Source: Oligoflexus sp. (GTDB lineage: Bacteria; Bdellovibrionota_B; Oligoflexia; Oligoflexales; Oligoflexaceae). Taken from it: a stretch of DNA of 64,000 nucleotides. Below, in pieces: positions 1-8,599 of the stretch. A model generated the notes under the pieces. The model was not told the origin of the DNA, did not search any database, and saw nothing but the letters and a program-made list of their open reading frames with translations. Location of the stretch: contig NZ_DASTAT010000134.1 in NCBI RefSeq assembly GCF_035712445.1, positions 1 to 64,000 of the forward strand. Reading direction: 5' to 3'. Positions within the stretch are counted from its first letter, which is position 1. Each line of letters begins with the position of its first letter. Both the position numbers and the translations under genes were made by a program.

Positions 1-1
1 C

Positions 2-78
2 TGGTGGGCGTTCACAGATTCGAACTGTGGACCCTTAGCTTGTAAGGCTAATGCTCTAACCAACTGAGCTAAACGCCC
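2..78 (-). tRNA. tRNA-Val (anticodon UAC)
   Basis: The minus strand folds into a full cloverleaf. A 7-bp acceptor stem pairs 72-78 with 6-12, the D stem is GCTC/GAGC, the anticodon loop is CTTACAA with anticodon TAC, and the T loop is TTCGAAT. The discriminator is A, and CCA is encoded at 2-4. UAC reads GUA valine codons. A well-formed promoter lies immediately upstream at 99-127. Confidence 0.96.
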
Positions 79-98
79 GATCCTCAAACGAGGAATGG

Positions 99-127
99 GT
101 TATCGCAGAATTCAAAAGTACTGTCAA
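99..127 (-). promoter_or_regulatory. sigma70-type promoter of tRNA-Val
   Basis: Read on the minus strand, TTGACA (122-127) is separated by exactly 17 bp from GATAAC (99-104), followed by about 20 nt to the tRNA 5' end. The -35 box is a perfect consensus and the -10 matches 4 of 6. The -35 overlaps the stop codon (124-126) of the upstream gene, so the promoter is partly embedded in coding DNA. Confidence 0.7.
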
Positions 128-3100
128 CCCACTTCTTCCTCGTCCTCTTCGTCATGGTCAGAGGCGGCTTCTGGGCTCAGATTCCATCCGTCTTCGGTCA
201 CTGCGGCGTTGTTCTGCTCTTTGGTGACAGGTCCCTGAGGTGTGCGGCGCACAAGCTTTTGGGGGCCTTGGGTTTCATTGAGCAGACTGTCCCGCTTGGG
301 ATCGGATTTCTTGGTAGCCTCGGGTGCCCAGGCGTCAGACTCCGCAGACTCGTCATCATCTTTTTCGACAGGGGCTGCGGGGCTATCGTCGTTGGCTGCG
401 ACGGCCCATTCATCAGCGCCGTCGCCATCGCCGTCGCCATCGCCGTCACCATCTTTATCGTCATCCTCGGACTTGCCCTTGGATTTTTTGGACGCGGGCA
501 TATTCCAGGAGGCTTTGTCGTCGTTGCCTTCGTCCTGATCATCATCGTCGTCCGTTTTTTTCCGCCAGAAAAGACCTTTGCGTTTGGGTTTGCTCTTTTC
601 GATCGTGCCGGCCTTCGGCAGGATCTCGGAGAGTCGCGCCTCTTCAGTCATTTCCGGTTCATCATCGTTTTGGCTCAAAGGCTGTTTCCGACTCATCTGA
701 CTTGAATGGGGACGTGACGCTGTGATCGGCGGCTCGCTCACCGGTTCAGCAGGCGGCGCATACTGTGGCATTGCGGATACCGTAGTGGGAACCGATGCCG
801 CGAACGATGGCGCTGCTGGAGCAGGGAACGCTTGAGCTGCAGGTGCTGCAGCCTTCTGCACATAGGCTGGTTGCGGCTGGCCATTGGCGACGAAGCTGGC
901 TGTTGTTGCTTGATCCTGGGCAAACTGTGCGTTCACAGGCACGGTACCTTCCGGAATGGAAGCCGGAGGTGCAGGAGGAGATTGCATGGCTGCTGCTTGA
1001 GGTACAGCGGGAGCCACGAAAGGATGTTGAGACACCGGCTGTTGATCCTGCGGATAAGCTGCAGGAGCAGCGTGCGGGTAGCCTGCCGTCGACGGAGGCT
1101 GCGGCATCGCATGGGGCGGCATGCCTGCTGCATTCTGCGGGTATGGTGCCGGGTTTTGCGGAGCCTGCATTGCATGCTGCTGCGAAACAGGTTGCGCAAT
1201 CGGACCGTTATTCGAGGGCATTCCCGGATGCATGGCGTGCGCTGGATTCACTCCCTGCGGATTCACTGCATGTCCAGGCGCTCCCTGAGGCATAGTTTGA
1301 GCTGGGTTTATTGCATGTGCAGGCATTCCGGGATTCACCGCATGAGCAGGCGTTCCCTGATGCATCGTTTGAGTTGGGTTCATTGCATTCGCAGGCATTC
1401 CCGGATGCATGGCGTGCGCTGGATTCATACCCTGCGGATTCACCGCCTGAGCAGGCGCCTCTTGATGCATAGTTTGAGCTGGGTTCATTGCATTTGCAGG
1501 CATTCCCGGATTCATACCCTGCGGGTTCACCGCATGTCCCGGCACTCCCTGATGCATAGATTGAGTTGGGTCGATTGCATTCGAGGGCACTCCCGGATGC
1601 ATAGCATGCGAAGGATTTACGCCCTGCATTCCCTGTGGATTTACCGCATGGGATGGCGTTCCAGGATGCGCGCCCTGTGAAGCATTCGCAGGCATTCCCT
1701 GATGCGCATGCGGCATGGCATGAGTTCCCTGCGCATGACCCGCCTGAGCAGGAGCACCTTGTTGCATGGCTTGCGACGGATTATTTCCATACGCAGGCGC
1801 ACCAGGCTGCATAGCTTGCGAAGGATTTCCATAAGCCGGCGCACCAGGCTGCATAGTCTGCGAAGGATTATTCCCATATGCCGGCATTCCCGGATCCATA
1901 GACTGTGGAGGCATCCCTGGATGTGCAGGCTGAGATGGATTCATGGAATTCACAGGCATTCCAGGATGCATACCTTGTCCAGGCATCCCCGGATGCATCG
2001 GCCCCGGCTGAGCCATGCTCTGTGCGGGCATACCCGGGTGCATCGGTTGTGATGCATTCATCCCCTGCCCAGGTTGGGCCTGCGGCGGCGGAACGGGAGC
2101 AACATTCATTCCCTGCATAGGATGATGATGGGAAATCGGCGGCGGCTGCGACACAGGCTGCTGTGAGACCGGCGGTGGCGGCTGATGCCGAGGGGCGGCA
2201 GCAGCTGCTTCCTGCCGACGTTTCCGAGCAGGGTGCAGGGATTTTTCCAAAGTGGAAATAGGCACCACATCCGATACCTCGGGCTCATCATCTTCATCAA
2301 AATGCGAACTCTGAACCTGCGAAACCTTGGCCGCAGCCTTCGATTGCGGTTTCGAAGGCGCCCACTCATCATCACCCACATGCGAGTCCGCATGCGTAGC
2401 CGGCGAATGACGGCTGTAATACTGGGACTCCTCATCCCGCGTGATTTCCTTATTATCCTCGTCCTCGATTCTCTGACCCAGCTTCGCCATACGACGCGCC
2501 CGCAGGAAACGAAGGGTGAACCAACCCAAAATCACCAGAAGCACCGCGCCGCCACCAATGACAAAACCACGCCATCTCCAAGGCGGACGGGAATCGAGCT
2601 GCGCAGAATGCATGGATGTATAGGCAATGGCAAGACCGGGCGAGCTCTCATCTTCAAACACTTTGGCGATATCGGTATAGGTCATCACGAAGTGATTGGT
2701 CGCCGAGCTGATCAGAATATGCATCTGCATGATGGGAACGTCATCATATTGAAACTCGGTGTAATAAAGGATCGAAGGATCCCCAGTCTCCAAACGCTGA
2801 ATGGCTGCATCACGCAGATGATAACCCGTCACGCGATTGGACATCTTGCCGAACTTCTCGACAATAAGGTCCCCATACTCTTTCATGGTCACTTCATCAA
2901 TATAACGAAGCTTACTGAAGACCATGACCTGAATGGTCGGCTGATAGGTTTGATTCGGCTGCTTGGGTGCCTCGAAGAGCAGCGACGAGCCGTGCGAATT
3001 CTTATGCACCATCCAGCCATTCGGCGGAACAATGCTGAACCCGACATCAGGAATCTCTATGCGCTCGCCTGTTGCAACCTTCGGCTCTTCCTTGGGCTCA

Positions 3101-3201
3101 TCCTTGGCTGCGGGCGGACGCGGCGGCTGGGGTGGCCCCTCGGCGCGAAGTCCGGGCATGATGCTGCCAAGGAGTAGACCAATCAAAATCAGCTGTTTCA
3201 T
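124..3201 (-). CDS. Single-pass membrane protein with PsbP/Mog1-like N domain and long Met/His/Pro/Gly repeat tail (1025 aa)
   Basis: Function unknown. Residues 1-20 are a signal peptide ending LRA. Residues about 48-200 form a compact alpha/beta domain starting GFSIVPPNGW, resembling the PsbP/Mog1 fold; that match is inference. One TM segment (about 211-233) is followed by RARR, predicting a periplasmic N domain and a cytoplasmic tail of some 790 residues. The tail has a disordered basic/acidic part, a repeat zone (about 365-690) rich in HPGMP, NPQGMNP and NPTQTMHQG, a Pro/Ala/Gln stretch, and an acidic C-terminus with Asp-Gly dipeptides. A Trp-containing motif recurs five times in the tail (DEWAPS, SWNMPA, DEWAVA, DAWAPE, DGWNLS). 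The ATG follows AAGGG and lies 9 bp after the 470-aa gene, suggesting one transcript. Confidence 0.85.
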   Translation of the reverse strand: MKQLILIGLLLGSIMPGLRAEGPPQPPRPPAAKDEPKEEPKVATGERIEIPDVGFSIVPPNGWMVHKNSHGSSLLFEAPKQPNQTYQPTIQVMVFSKLRYIDEVTMKEYGDLIVEKFGKMSNRVTGYHLRDAAIQRLETGDPSILYYTEFQYDDVPIMQMHILISSATNHFVMTYTDIAKVFEDESSPGLAIAYTSMHSAQLDSRPPWRWRGFVIGGGAVLLVILGWFTLRFLRARRMAKLGQRIEDEDNKEITRDEESQYYSRHSPATHADSHVGDDEWAPSKPQSKAAAKVSQVQSSHFDEDDEPEVSDVVPISTLEKSLHPARKRRQEAAAAAPRHQPPPPVSQQPVSQPPPISHHHPMQGMNVAPVPPPQAQPGQGMNASQPMHPGMPAQSMAQPGPMHPGMPGQGMHPGMPVNSMNPSQPAHPGMPPQSMDPGMPAYGNNPSQTMQPGAPAYGNPSQAMQPGAPAYGNNPSQAMQQGAPAQAGHAQGTHAMPHAHQGMPANASQGAHPGTPSHAVNPQGMQGVNPSHAMHPGVPSNAIDPTQSMHQGVPGHAVNPQGMNPGMPANAMNPAQTMHQEAPAQAVNPQGMNPAHAMHPGMPANAMNPTQTMHQGTPAHAVNPGMPAHAINPAQTMPQGAPGHAVNPQGVNPAHAMHPGMPSNNGPIAQPVSQQHAMQAPQNPAPYPQNAAGMPPHAMPQPPSTAGYPHAAPAAYPQDQQPVSQHPFVAPAVPQAAAMQSPPAPPASIPEGTVPVNAQFAQDQATTASFVANGQPQPAYVQKAAAPAAQAFPAPAAPSFAASVPTTVSAMPQYAPPAEPVSEPPITASRPHSSQMSRKQPLSQNDDEPEMTEEARLSEILPKAGTIEKSKPKRKGLFWRKKTDDDDDQDEGNDDKASWNMPASKKSKGKSEDDDKDGDGDGDGDGDGADEWAVAANDDSPAAPVEKDDDESAESDAWAPEATKKSDPKRDSLLNETQGPQKLVRRTPQGPVTKEQNNAAVTEDGWNLSPEAASDHDEEDEEEVG
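418..456 (-). repeat. Hexanucleotide repeat encoding Asp-Gly dipeptides
   Basis: Alternating gccgtc/gccatc-type hexamers encode a run of Gly-Asp dipeptides near the C-terminus of the 1025-aa protein. Such tracts can change length by slippage in 6-bp steps without shifting frame. Confidence 0.7.
1200..2110 (-). repeat. Degenerate in-frame coding repeats (Met/His/Pro/Gly-rich)
   Basis: About 900 bp of imperfect repeats encode variants of MHPGMPANAMNPTQTMHQG and HAVNPQGMNPAHA. Units recur at irregular spacing with interruptions, including a shorter NPSQAMQPGAPAYG form near 1760-1870. All remain in frame, so length variation would not inactivate the protein. Confidence 0.85.
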
Positions 3202-3210
3202 AGTAAACCC

Positions 3211-4623
3211 TTATACGGAGCGAGCCAGTTTCAGCTCGGCAAAGACCTGGGCAAAGGATTGATCATCCAACGTGAAGCTGCGAACGCTGTCTTCGATCCA
3301 TACCAAGGCCGAGTCATCAATTTCGTAAAGTCCGTAACGATGAGGGCCATCATCCGGCAGACGATCCTTCTGGTTGCCCTCGATCTCGAGAGGAATCGAC
3401 ACTTCCAAGCGCATCTGAAGTTTTAAAACGGTTTGCCAGCGGTGCGTGGGATGCCACTCAGGGTCCGTCAGGGCCTTGTAGATGGCATTCAAGCGCCAGA
3501 TCCCCACGTCATCACTATCAGCGACGCGGCTTTCCGAAACGAACATGCAAACATCTCCGGCCTTCACATAAGGACCCATGGCCCGGTGCAAATATTCAAT
3601 GCGGTGCTCGGGTTTATGGTAAAGCTCATAACACTGCTTGGCTGAAAGTTTAACGATCCAGTGCCGGCCTGAGCTTGGCACTTCATCGGTGTCATGCAAT
3701 CGCAAGAGAAGCTCCTGTGGATAGTCGGTGGGCAAGCCTTGGGATTTCAGACGCAGACGCGCCTTCTCCAGATAGTACTCGCTGCGCTTTCTGAGCTTGT
3801 CCGACATCGACTTACGCCCGCCTTGCAGAAGAGTCGCCCCAATCATGCAGAGGACGTCAGGATCCCCTTCCTGGCCTCGACGATTGAGTTTCAAAAACTC
3901 TTCCAGAGCGGTGCGATTGCGATCGATCAGATATGAGGTATAGGCGAAGTAGAATTGATACTGGCTGTTCAAAGGAAAGCTTTCCCGCAGGAAACGGGCG
4001 AACTGCCAGGCTTTGCGGAACTGCTTCGCGCTGAATTGCTTGTGGAAGCCGATTTCCGCCTGCAAAGGGCTGTCGCCGATGCGATCGTCGATGGTGCTCA
4101 GAACCTTGCGGGTGAACGTAGTGTCCTGCTGACGAACGCCGAAAAGAGCGGCGCGACGCAGCACGAAATAATCCACGCTGGTCTTGATGAGGCCTTTGGC
4201 CAGCTGCAATTGATCGTCATCCGATAGATCCGTGCCCAGCACCAAAGACAGCTCGCGGACATAAGGATCCGCCCCATGGCGCTCCAGTTTGCGCAGAAGG
4301 ATGCGGCCGGCTTCCAGCTCACCCAATTCATAATGAATCAAACCCGTCAGGGCATAGAGCCCAATCCAGGTCGGATGCTGATAGTTGATGTTTCTTTGAA
4401 TGTGGCGCTGCAGAATGCGCAGACTGCTCTCGTCCTGGTCATCGGCCAGAGCTTCGATCCACAGGCGATAATAGGGGTGTGGTTGCTGCGATTTCCCTTC
4501 CGCAAGTCGTTCACTTAAAAGGGAAAGAGCGCCCTCCTTTTCATTTTGCCAATAGAGCCGGAGGGCTTGAAGGTATTCCTGATCAGGACTATGCATCCTG
4601 CTGTTTTTCTGATTTCTAACCAT
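3211..4623 (-). CDS. Helical-repeat (TPR-like) protein, 470 aa
   Basis: Unrecognised soluble protein with no signal peptide or TM segment. The N-terminal two-thirds is made of amphipathic helix pairs of TPR/SEL type, for example ALRLYWQNEKEGALSLL and ALTGLIHYELGELEAGRILL. The last about 100 residues are less helical and end in a Trp-rich stretch (HPTHRWQTVLKLQMRLEV). AGGAGG six bases before the ATG at 4623 supports the start. It lies 9 bp upstream of the repeat-tailed membrane protein and is probably cotranscribed. A scaffold role for that protein's cytoplasmic tail is a guess from adjacency only. Confidence 0.8.
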   Translation of the reverse strand: MVRNQKNSRMHSPDQEYLQALRLYWQNEKEGALSLLSERLAEGKSQQPHPYYRLWIEALADDQDESSLRILQRHIQRNINYQHPTWIGLYALTGLIHYELGELEAGRILLRKLERHGADPYVRELSLVLGTDLSDDDQLQLAKGLIKTSVDYFVLRRAALFGVRQQDTTFTRKVLSTIDDRIGDSPLQAEIGFHKQFSAKQFRKAWQFARFLRESFPLNSQYQFYFAYTSYLIDRNRTALEEFLKLNRRGQEGDPDVLCMIGATLLQGGRKSMSDKLRKRSEYYLEKARLRLKSQGLPTDYPQELLLRLHDTDEVPSSGRHWIVKLSAKQCYELYHKPEHRIEYLHRAMGPYVKAGDVCMFVSESRVADSDDVGIWRLNAIYKALTDPEWHPTHRWQTVLKLQMRLEVSIPLEIEGNQKDRLPDDGPHRYGLYEIDDSALVWIEDSVRSFTLDDQSFAQVFAELKLARSV

Positions 4624-4729
4624 CCGAACCTCCTGGGGGCTGTCCTGCGTAAAGCACGCAGAAGACCTATCGGACCAGGAGATCGGAACTTTAGCTTAAC
4701 AGGGCGAAATATCTGACTAATTTTTGCCC

Positions 4730-4769
4730 AGCGCCGGGCGTTTTTTGCCTGGCGCTTGAGCTTTTTTTT
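4730..4769 (+). terminator. Orphan plus-strand intrinsic terminator
   Basis: AGCGCCGGGC (4730-4739) pairs with GCCTGGCGCT (4747-4756), including one G-U pair, and is followed by eight T at 4762-4769. It points along the plus strand, yet no plus-strand gene lies upstream; the flanking genes are on the minus strand. Read on the minus strand there is no U tract after the stem. Confidence 0.55.
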
Positions 4770-5055
4770 AGCTGGCGATTTGAGCGGCAGGGGATTCCTG
4801 ATTCATAAAGGGCATTTCCAGAACGCTGGCGTAATCAGGCTGAACGGCCGGCATTGCATGCAGTTCCTCGGAACGCTCGATCAGAAGATCGCGCAGTTCA
4901 CGATAGCAACCCTCACAGATGGGTTGGCCAAACGTTCTTTGTTCGACCTCTCCCCAAATCGTGAGTGCTTTCCAGGCATGTGTACTGAACTCGCGTTGAC
5001 GACTTTTCTTAGCCTCGCAACATACACTGCATGAATTGGTAACTGACTTGCGCAT
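4768..5055 (-). CDS. Small Cys-rich protein (95 aa), possible zinc binder
   Basis: Unrecognised. Cysteines occur as CSVCC (about residues 9-13) and CEGC (about 48-51), a spacing compatible with a four-cysteine zinc ribbon. The middle is charged and helical, and the C-terminus is Pro/Ala-rich. AGGAG eight bases before the ATG supports translation. A second open frame (5009-5194, minus) overlaps the first 47 bases in another frame, but I do not call it. The gene stands alone between a terminator and the divergent region at 4624-4767. Confidence 0.65.
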   Translation of the reverse strand: MRKSVTNSCSVCCEAKKSRQREFSTHAWKALTIWGEVEQRTFGQPICEGCYRELRDLLIERSEELHAMPAVQPDYASVLEMPFMNQESPAAQIAS

Positions 5056-5387
5056 GCCCCCGTCTCCTTTCTGAAATCAGATAAAAAAATTCCACCGCTC
5101 GCTCATCAGTCAGGTGCTGATGATGCAGGCTCTGACGAAACCAGACATGACCACAGTTCTGGAGGTGCGAAAGCCTCAAGGTGCTGGGCGACATGCGCTA
5201 AGCCGCATCAGAATTTTTAGTTATGTGTTGTGCTCGTGCTTCATTTTCCACATCCCGCACTCCAAGTCAACAAAAAATGTTGCGCTCAGAGCGAGCGATT
5301 CGCAGAGATTTCGCTTGGATAAACCCGAAAAATAAAGATGGGAAGAAGAAGGTATAAGGCCTTGTGAAACACAAGGCCTGCAGCGTT
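5056..5387. other. Intergenic region, 332 bp
   Basis: It holds the terminator of the 769-aa TPR gene (5357-5379) and the leader of the Cys-rich gene. A TTGACT element lies near 5268-5273 on the minus strand, but no convincing -10 box sits at the right distance. A 61-codon minus-strand frame (5009-5194) has plausible composition but no clear ribosome binding site. I see no RNA gene. Confidence 0.5.
5357..5379 (-). terminator. Terminator of the 769-aa TPR gene
   Basis: A perfect 10-bp inverted repeat, AGGCCTTGTG/CACAAGGCCT, with an AAA loop lies nine bases beyond the stop codon. The minus-strand sequence after the stem is pyrimidine-rich (TATACCTTCTTCTTCC) rather than a clean U tract. Confidence 0.7.
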
Positions 5388-7697
5388 TCAGTTGATTCCG
5401 CGGTAGGGTTCCTTGTCGAAGTAGTACCGCATGATCTCCTGCTTGATATTGTGGAAGCGGAGATTTTCAATGCGATGGGTCAGCAGTGGTTTCCAGACTT
5501 CATTCGCCTGCTGGTAGGCTCCGTTCCGATATTTGACGAGGCCGCGCAGATAGATGACTTCCGGATCCCGATCGCCTTCATTGTCTTCCAGATAGACTTC
5601 GGCCTGCCGCACTTTACCCAGTTTTAAGAGTCCATGGGCCAAAACCCTTAAAGGCCGCTTATCGTGGGTGAGACCCAGGTCCAAAGCGAGTTTTGCATAT
5701 TCAACCGCTTTTTCCAGCTGGGTGCCTCTCCAGATATAGCAGTCGGCCTGCTCCAGATAAGCCTTGGCTCTTTGTTTATCTTTGAGAGAGGGAATCATGA
5801 GCATCTGATCAAACCACATGCTCGCGGTTTCCAGCTGCCAGAGATCCTTGAAGAGTACACCGAGCGACCAGTAAATCTCGGGACTATCGAAATTGGTATT
5901 CAGAAGTTTCAGAAGGTCGTAGATCGCCTGCCTCGCGTCATAGGCCGATGCCGCCTGCACAAGGCGCATCAGCACCAGATCCTGGCCGTCACCATAGAGG
6001 AAACGCAGTTTTTCCCGGGCATACACGAGAGCGATCTGCCGCGTACCGACCAGGGCCCTTGTCTTGGCATCGTATTCAGCCCAGTTCAATTCCGATTCAT
6101 CGCTCTCGGCGAGCTTTTTCAGGGTTATGTCGGTCACATCAAATTCCACTTTGCCGCGAGCCAGCTCAGAAAGGTTCCGCACCTGAAGGACGAGATAGGC
6201 GATATTCCAGGGATCACGCTGCAGAACCTGATGCAGCTGATCCAGGCTGTTTTGAAACTGCCCCATGCGGAACTCATAATTCGCGTGCAGCCAGTGCAGC
6301 TCGCAGAGTTCCTCCTCGCTCATCTTGTCATTGCGGTTGATGTTTTCCAGAATGAGCTTGGCCTGATCGGGATCACCAAATTGCATCATGAAGGCCGCGT
6401 ATTTCAAAGTCGTGATGCGACTGTTCGAATCCAGCTCATACATCCGATGGAAATGCTTGGCGGCCTTGTCCTTGTTGCCCAGGCGCAGATAAACTTCGCC
6501 CATGTGACCCTGAACATCGGGATCTTCGGGGAATTTTGCCACCAGGGAATGAAGGAGGCTCAGGAGTTCGACCTTTTCCGATGGCGCATCGACCAGCTTT
6601 TTCAGCCGCTCTTTATTAATTAGATAATCTTCGACATTCACCTTGGCCAGTCTCAGCTTGGAGACAAGCAGGCAAAAGCGGATTTCCGGTTGATCGGGAT
6701 GCGCGCGATAGGCTTCGGTGAAAAGCTGATGGGCAAGCTCCACTTCACCCATCGACAGGAACTGCCCGCCGATTTTCTGGATGACCTCCGGACTTGCCGC
6801 CTCGGCTTTCAGGATCTTCCGGTACATATCGAGCGAAAGATTGAACTCGCCGAATTCTTCCAGAACTTTGGCTGAAAAATAGAGGACGCCTTCGGATAGC
6901 ATCTGATCATCGAGGATGCGGTGCGCGACCAGACGGGACTGCGAACGGCGCTGCTCGGCCAGAGTGCGATCGCCGCGCATGTCCGCGACACGAGCTGTGG
7001 CTAGGCGTTCAAAGAGCTGAATTTCAGGCGGGCAGATGCCCTTGTTTTCCATCCACCACTCGGAGAGGGTTTGAATGGCCATCTCCGCCGCATCGAAATC
7101 ATTTCGATCCATGAATTCGTTGGACAGACGGCGATGGGTTTCAAAGTTCCCATAGACGTTATAGGGAGCCATTTCTTCGAAGAGGAAGAAATACTGATCC
7201 CCTTTCTTGTCATCATGCGCCTGGTAACAGATCTGACTCAAACCAAAGTATCCCGGATACCAGTTGGGATCGAGGTTCACGCACTGCTCATAGTTGAAGC
7301 GGCTGCGTTCCAGATTGTTCTCGATTTCCATGCAGAAGCCGATGCCATAGTAGATGGCAGGATGAGGTCCGACAGTCCGCAGAAGGGCCTGCAGGCGGAT
7401 CAGGGCTTCCTTGTTTTCGATGAATTCACCATGCTGTTCGACGAAGATGAGGGCGATGCGGTAGGTAACGCTTTCGGACTCCTTCTCCAGAGCCTCTTCG
7501 TAAACCTTGCGCAGATGGGCGAGGTTGTCGAGCTTGGTAGCGAGTTCGACTCGCCGCAGGTGCAGAAGAAGATCATCGCGATAGGCATCGCTGTTCACAA
7601 GATCTTCGATCATTCGTTCGGCCCGATCGTAAGCCTTCACAAATATGTATTTGTTGGCTTCGTCGAGCTGGGGATTGCTGGAATGCGTTGGCGTCAT
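5388..7697 (-). CDS. Tetratricopeptide-repeat protein, 769 aa
   Basis: Soluble protein consisting almost entirely of TPR-like helix pairs, with no signal peptide or catalytic domain. Clear units include YYGIGFCMEIENNLERSRFN (about 117-136), VQGHMGEVYLRLGNKDKAAK (about 394-413), IYWSLGVLFKDLWQLETASM (about 603-622) and IYLRGLVKYRNGAYQQANE near the C-terminus. It probably acts as a protein-interaction scaffold; the partner is unknown. It is monocistronic: about 195 bp follow the lipid gene cluster and a strong hairpin lies at its 3' end. The RBS before the ATG is weak (GAGGT). Confidence 0.85.
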   Translation of the reverse strand: MTPTHSSNPQLDEANKYIFVKAYDRAERMIEDLVNSDAYRDDLLLHLRRVELATKLDNLAHLRKVYEEALEKESESVTYRIALIFVEQHGEFIENKEALIRLQALLRTVGPHPAIYYGIGFCMEIENNLERSRFNYEQCVNLDPNWYPGYFGLSQICYQAHDDKKGDQYFFLFEEMAPYNVYGNFETHRRLSNEFMDRNDFDAAEMAIQTLSEWWMENKGICPPEIQLFERLATARVADMRGDRTLAEQRRSQSRLVAHRILDDQMLSEGVLYFSAKVLEEFGEFNLSLDMYRKILKAEAASPEVIQKIGGQFLSMGEVELAHQLFTEAYRAHPDQPEIRFCLLVSKLRLAKVNVEDYLINKERLKKLVDAPSEKVELLSLLHSLVAKFPEDPDVQGHMGEVYLRLGNKDKAAKHFHRMYELDSNSRITTLKYAAFMMQFGDPDQAKLILENINRNDKMSEEELCELHWLHANYEFRMGQFQNSLDQLHQVLQRDPWNIAYLVLQVRNLSELARGKVEFDVTDITLKKLAESDESELNWAEYDAKTRALVGTRQIALVYAREKLRFLYGDGQDLVLMRLVQAASAYDARQAIYDLLKLLNTNFDSPEIYWSLGVLFKDLWQLETASMWFDQMLMIPSLKDKQRAKAYLEQADCYIWRGTQLEKAVEYAKLALDLGLTHDKRPLRVLAHGLLKLGKVRQAEVYLEDNEGDRDPEVIYLRGLVKYRNGAYQQANEVWKPLLTHRIENLRFHNIKQEIMRYYFDKEPYRGIN

Positions 7698-7891
7698 ACG
7701 GCTTACCTCACCCGCTTTCCAGGCTTATCGACTGTGGTTTTTGAAACTAAAACAGCGGGGACCAAAAGGTCTTTACGAATGCGGCAAGATTCATAGGGGA
7801 GTCAATGGAATCAGGGTCTTGAAGCCCTCTTTTCAAGGGCCTTTCTGCCAAAACGTTAAAAAAAGGAAAAATTTCTGTGGGGATTTCGCGC

Positions 7892-8599
7892 CTACGAAAA
7901 GACGAGGCGCAAAGTCTTACGGTAGAGGAGGGCGCGGATCACAAGGACGAGCAGCCAGACACCGGCTGCAATCCAGGCGCTTTTTTCCGGCAGAATATGT
8001 CGTTCCAAAAGGACGATCAGCGCCCAGCCCAGAATCAATCGTCCCAGGCGGCGCCGTACGCTGCGATCGGAACCAAACAGTCCGCTGCGCCATGAAAAAG
8101 GCGCTGCGACTGGTTCCCGGCGATAGGGAAAAATCGTGGGCACCAGCGCGGGAACGAATTTTCCATAGCGAAAGGCGGCCAGGTTCTGGCGACGTCTTTG
8201 CGCTTCCTCATGATAAAGATCGAAGTAATAAAGAAGAGGCAGAATCCCCAAACTGAAAAGAAGGCCTGGGAACGACCGCGCCCCGAGGCTCAAGCCGATG
8301 GCCAAAAGCCAAAGGCTCAGGCGCAAAGGATGCCTGACGAAACGAAAGGGCCCTACGACTCCGGTTTCCTGGGCGGGCTGCATATAACCCTGAACCCAAA
8401 AGAGAAGGGCCAGGGCCACCAGGGATATCGAACCGCCGATCCACAGCGACAGCGTATCCGGTGCCGCGCCGATGAGCGTGATCAAAAGGATCAAATCTTC
8501 GATACAGAGAAAAGGCAGCGCCGTTCCTAAACGCTGCTGGGCGCGGAGGAGACGTTCACGGGAGGATTGACCGAAGGACGCCAGCGTTTGTAATTCCAT
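7892..8599 (-). CDS. Isoprenylcysteine methyltransferase-like / phospholipid methyltransferase-like membrane protein
   Basis: Integral membrane protein with about five or six hydrophobic segments. The segment GPFRFVRHPLRLSLWLL near residue 85 matches the RHP signature of the ICMT/phosphatidylethanolamine methyltransferase superfamily, which methylates lipids or prenylcysteines using SAM. LYHEEAQRRRQ resembles the second conserved E-E patch. A C-terminal pair of hydrophobic helices extends past the usual domain. I chose ATG 8599; GTG 8605 is an alternative and neither has a good RBS. It overlaps the acyltransferase gene by 73 bp, so it is probably translationally coupled and acts on envelope lipids. 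The substrate is unknown. Confidence 0.7.
   Translation of the reverse strand: MELQTLASFGQSSRERLLRAQQRLGTALPFLCIEDLILLITLIGAAPDTLSLWIGGSISLVALALLFWVQGYMQPAQETGVVGPFRFVRHPLRLSLWLLAIGLSLGARSFPGLLFSLGILPLLYYFDLYHEEAQRRRQNLAAFRYGKFVPALVPTIFPYRREPVAAPFSWRSGLFGSDRSVRRRLGRLILGWALIVLLERHILPEKSAWIAAGVWLLVLVIRALLYRKTLRLVFS

Noticed and set aside
2185..3177. Long plus-strand open frame opposite the repeat-tailed membrane gene
   Set aside because: Antisense to a well-supported gene, with composition explained by its codon bias and no RBS.
5009..5194. 61-codon minus-strand frame overlapping the Cys-rich gene start
   Set aside because: Composition is plausible, but there is no clear RBS and the overlap is with a better-supported start.
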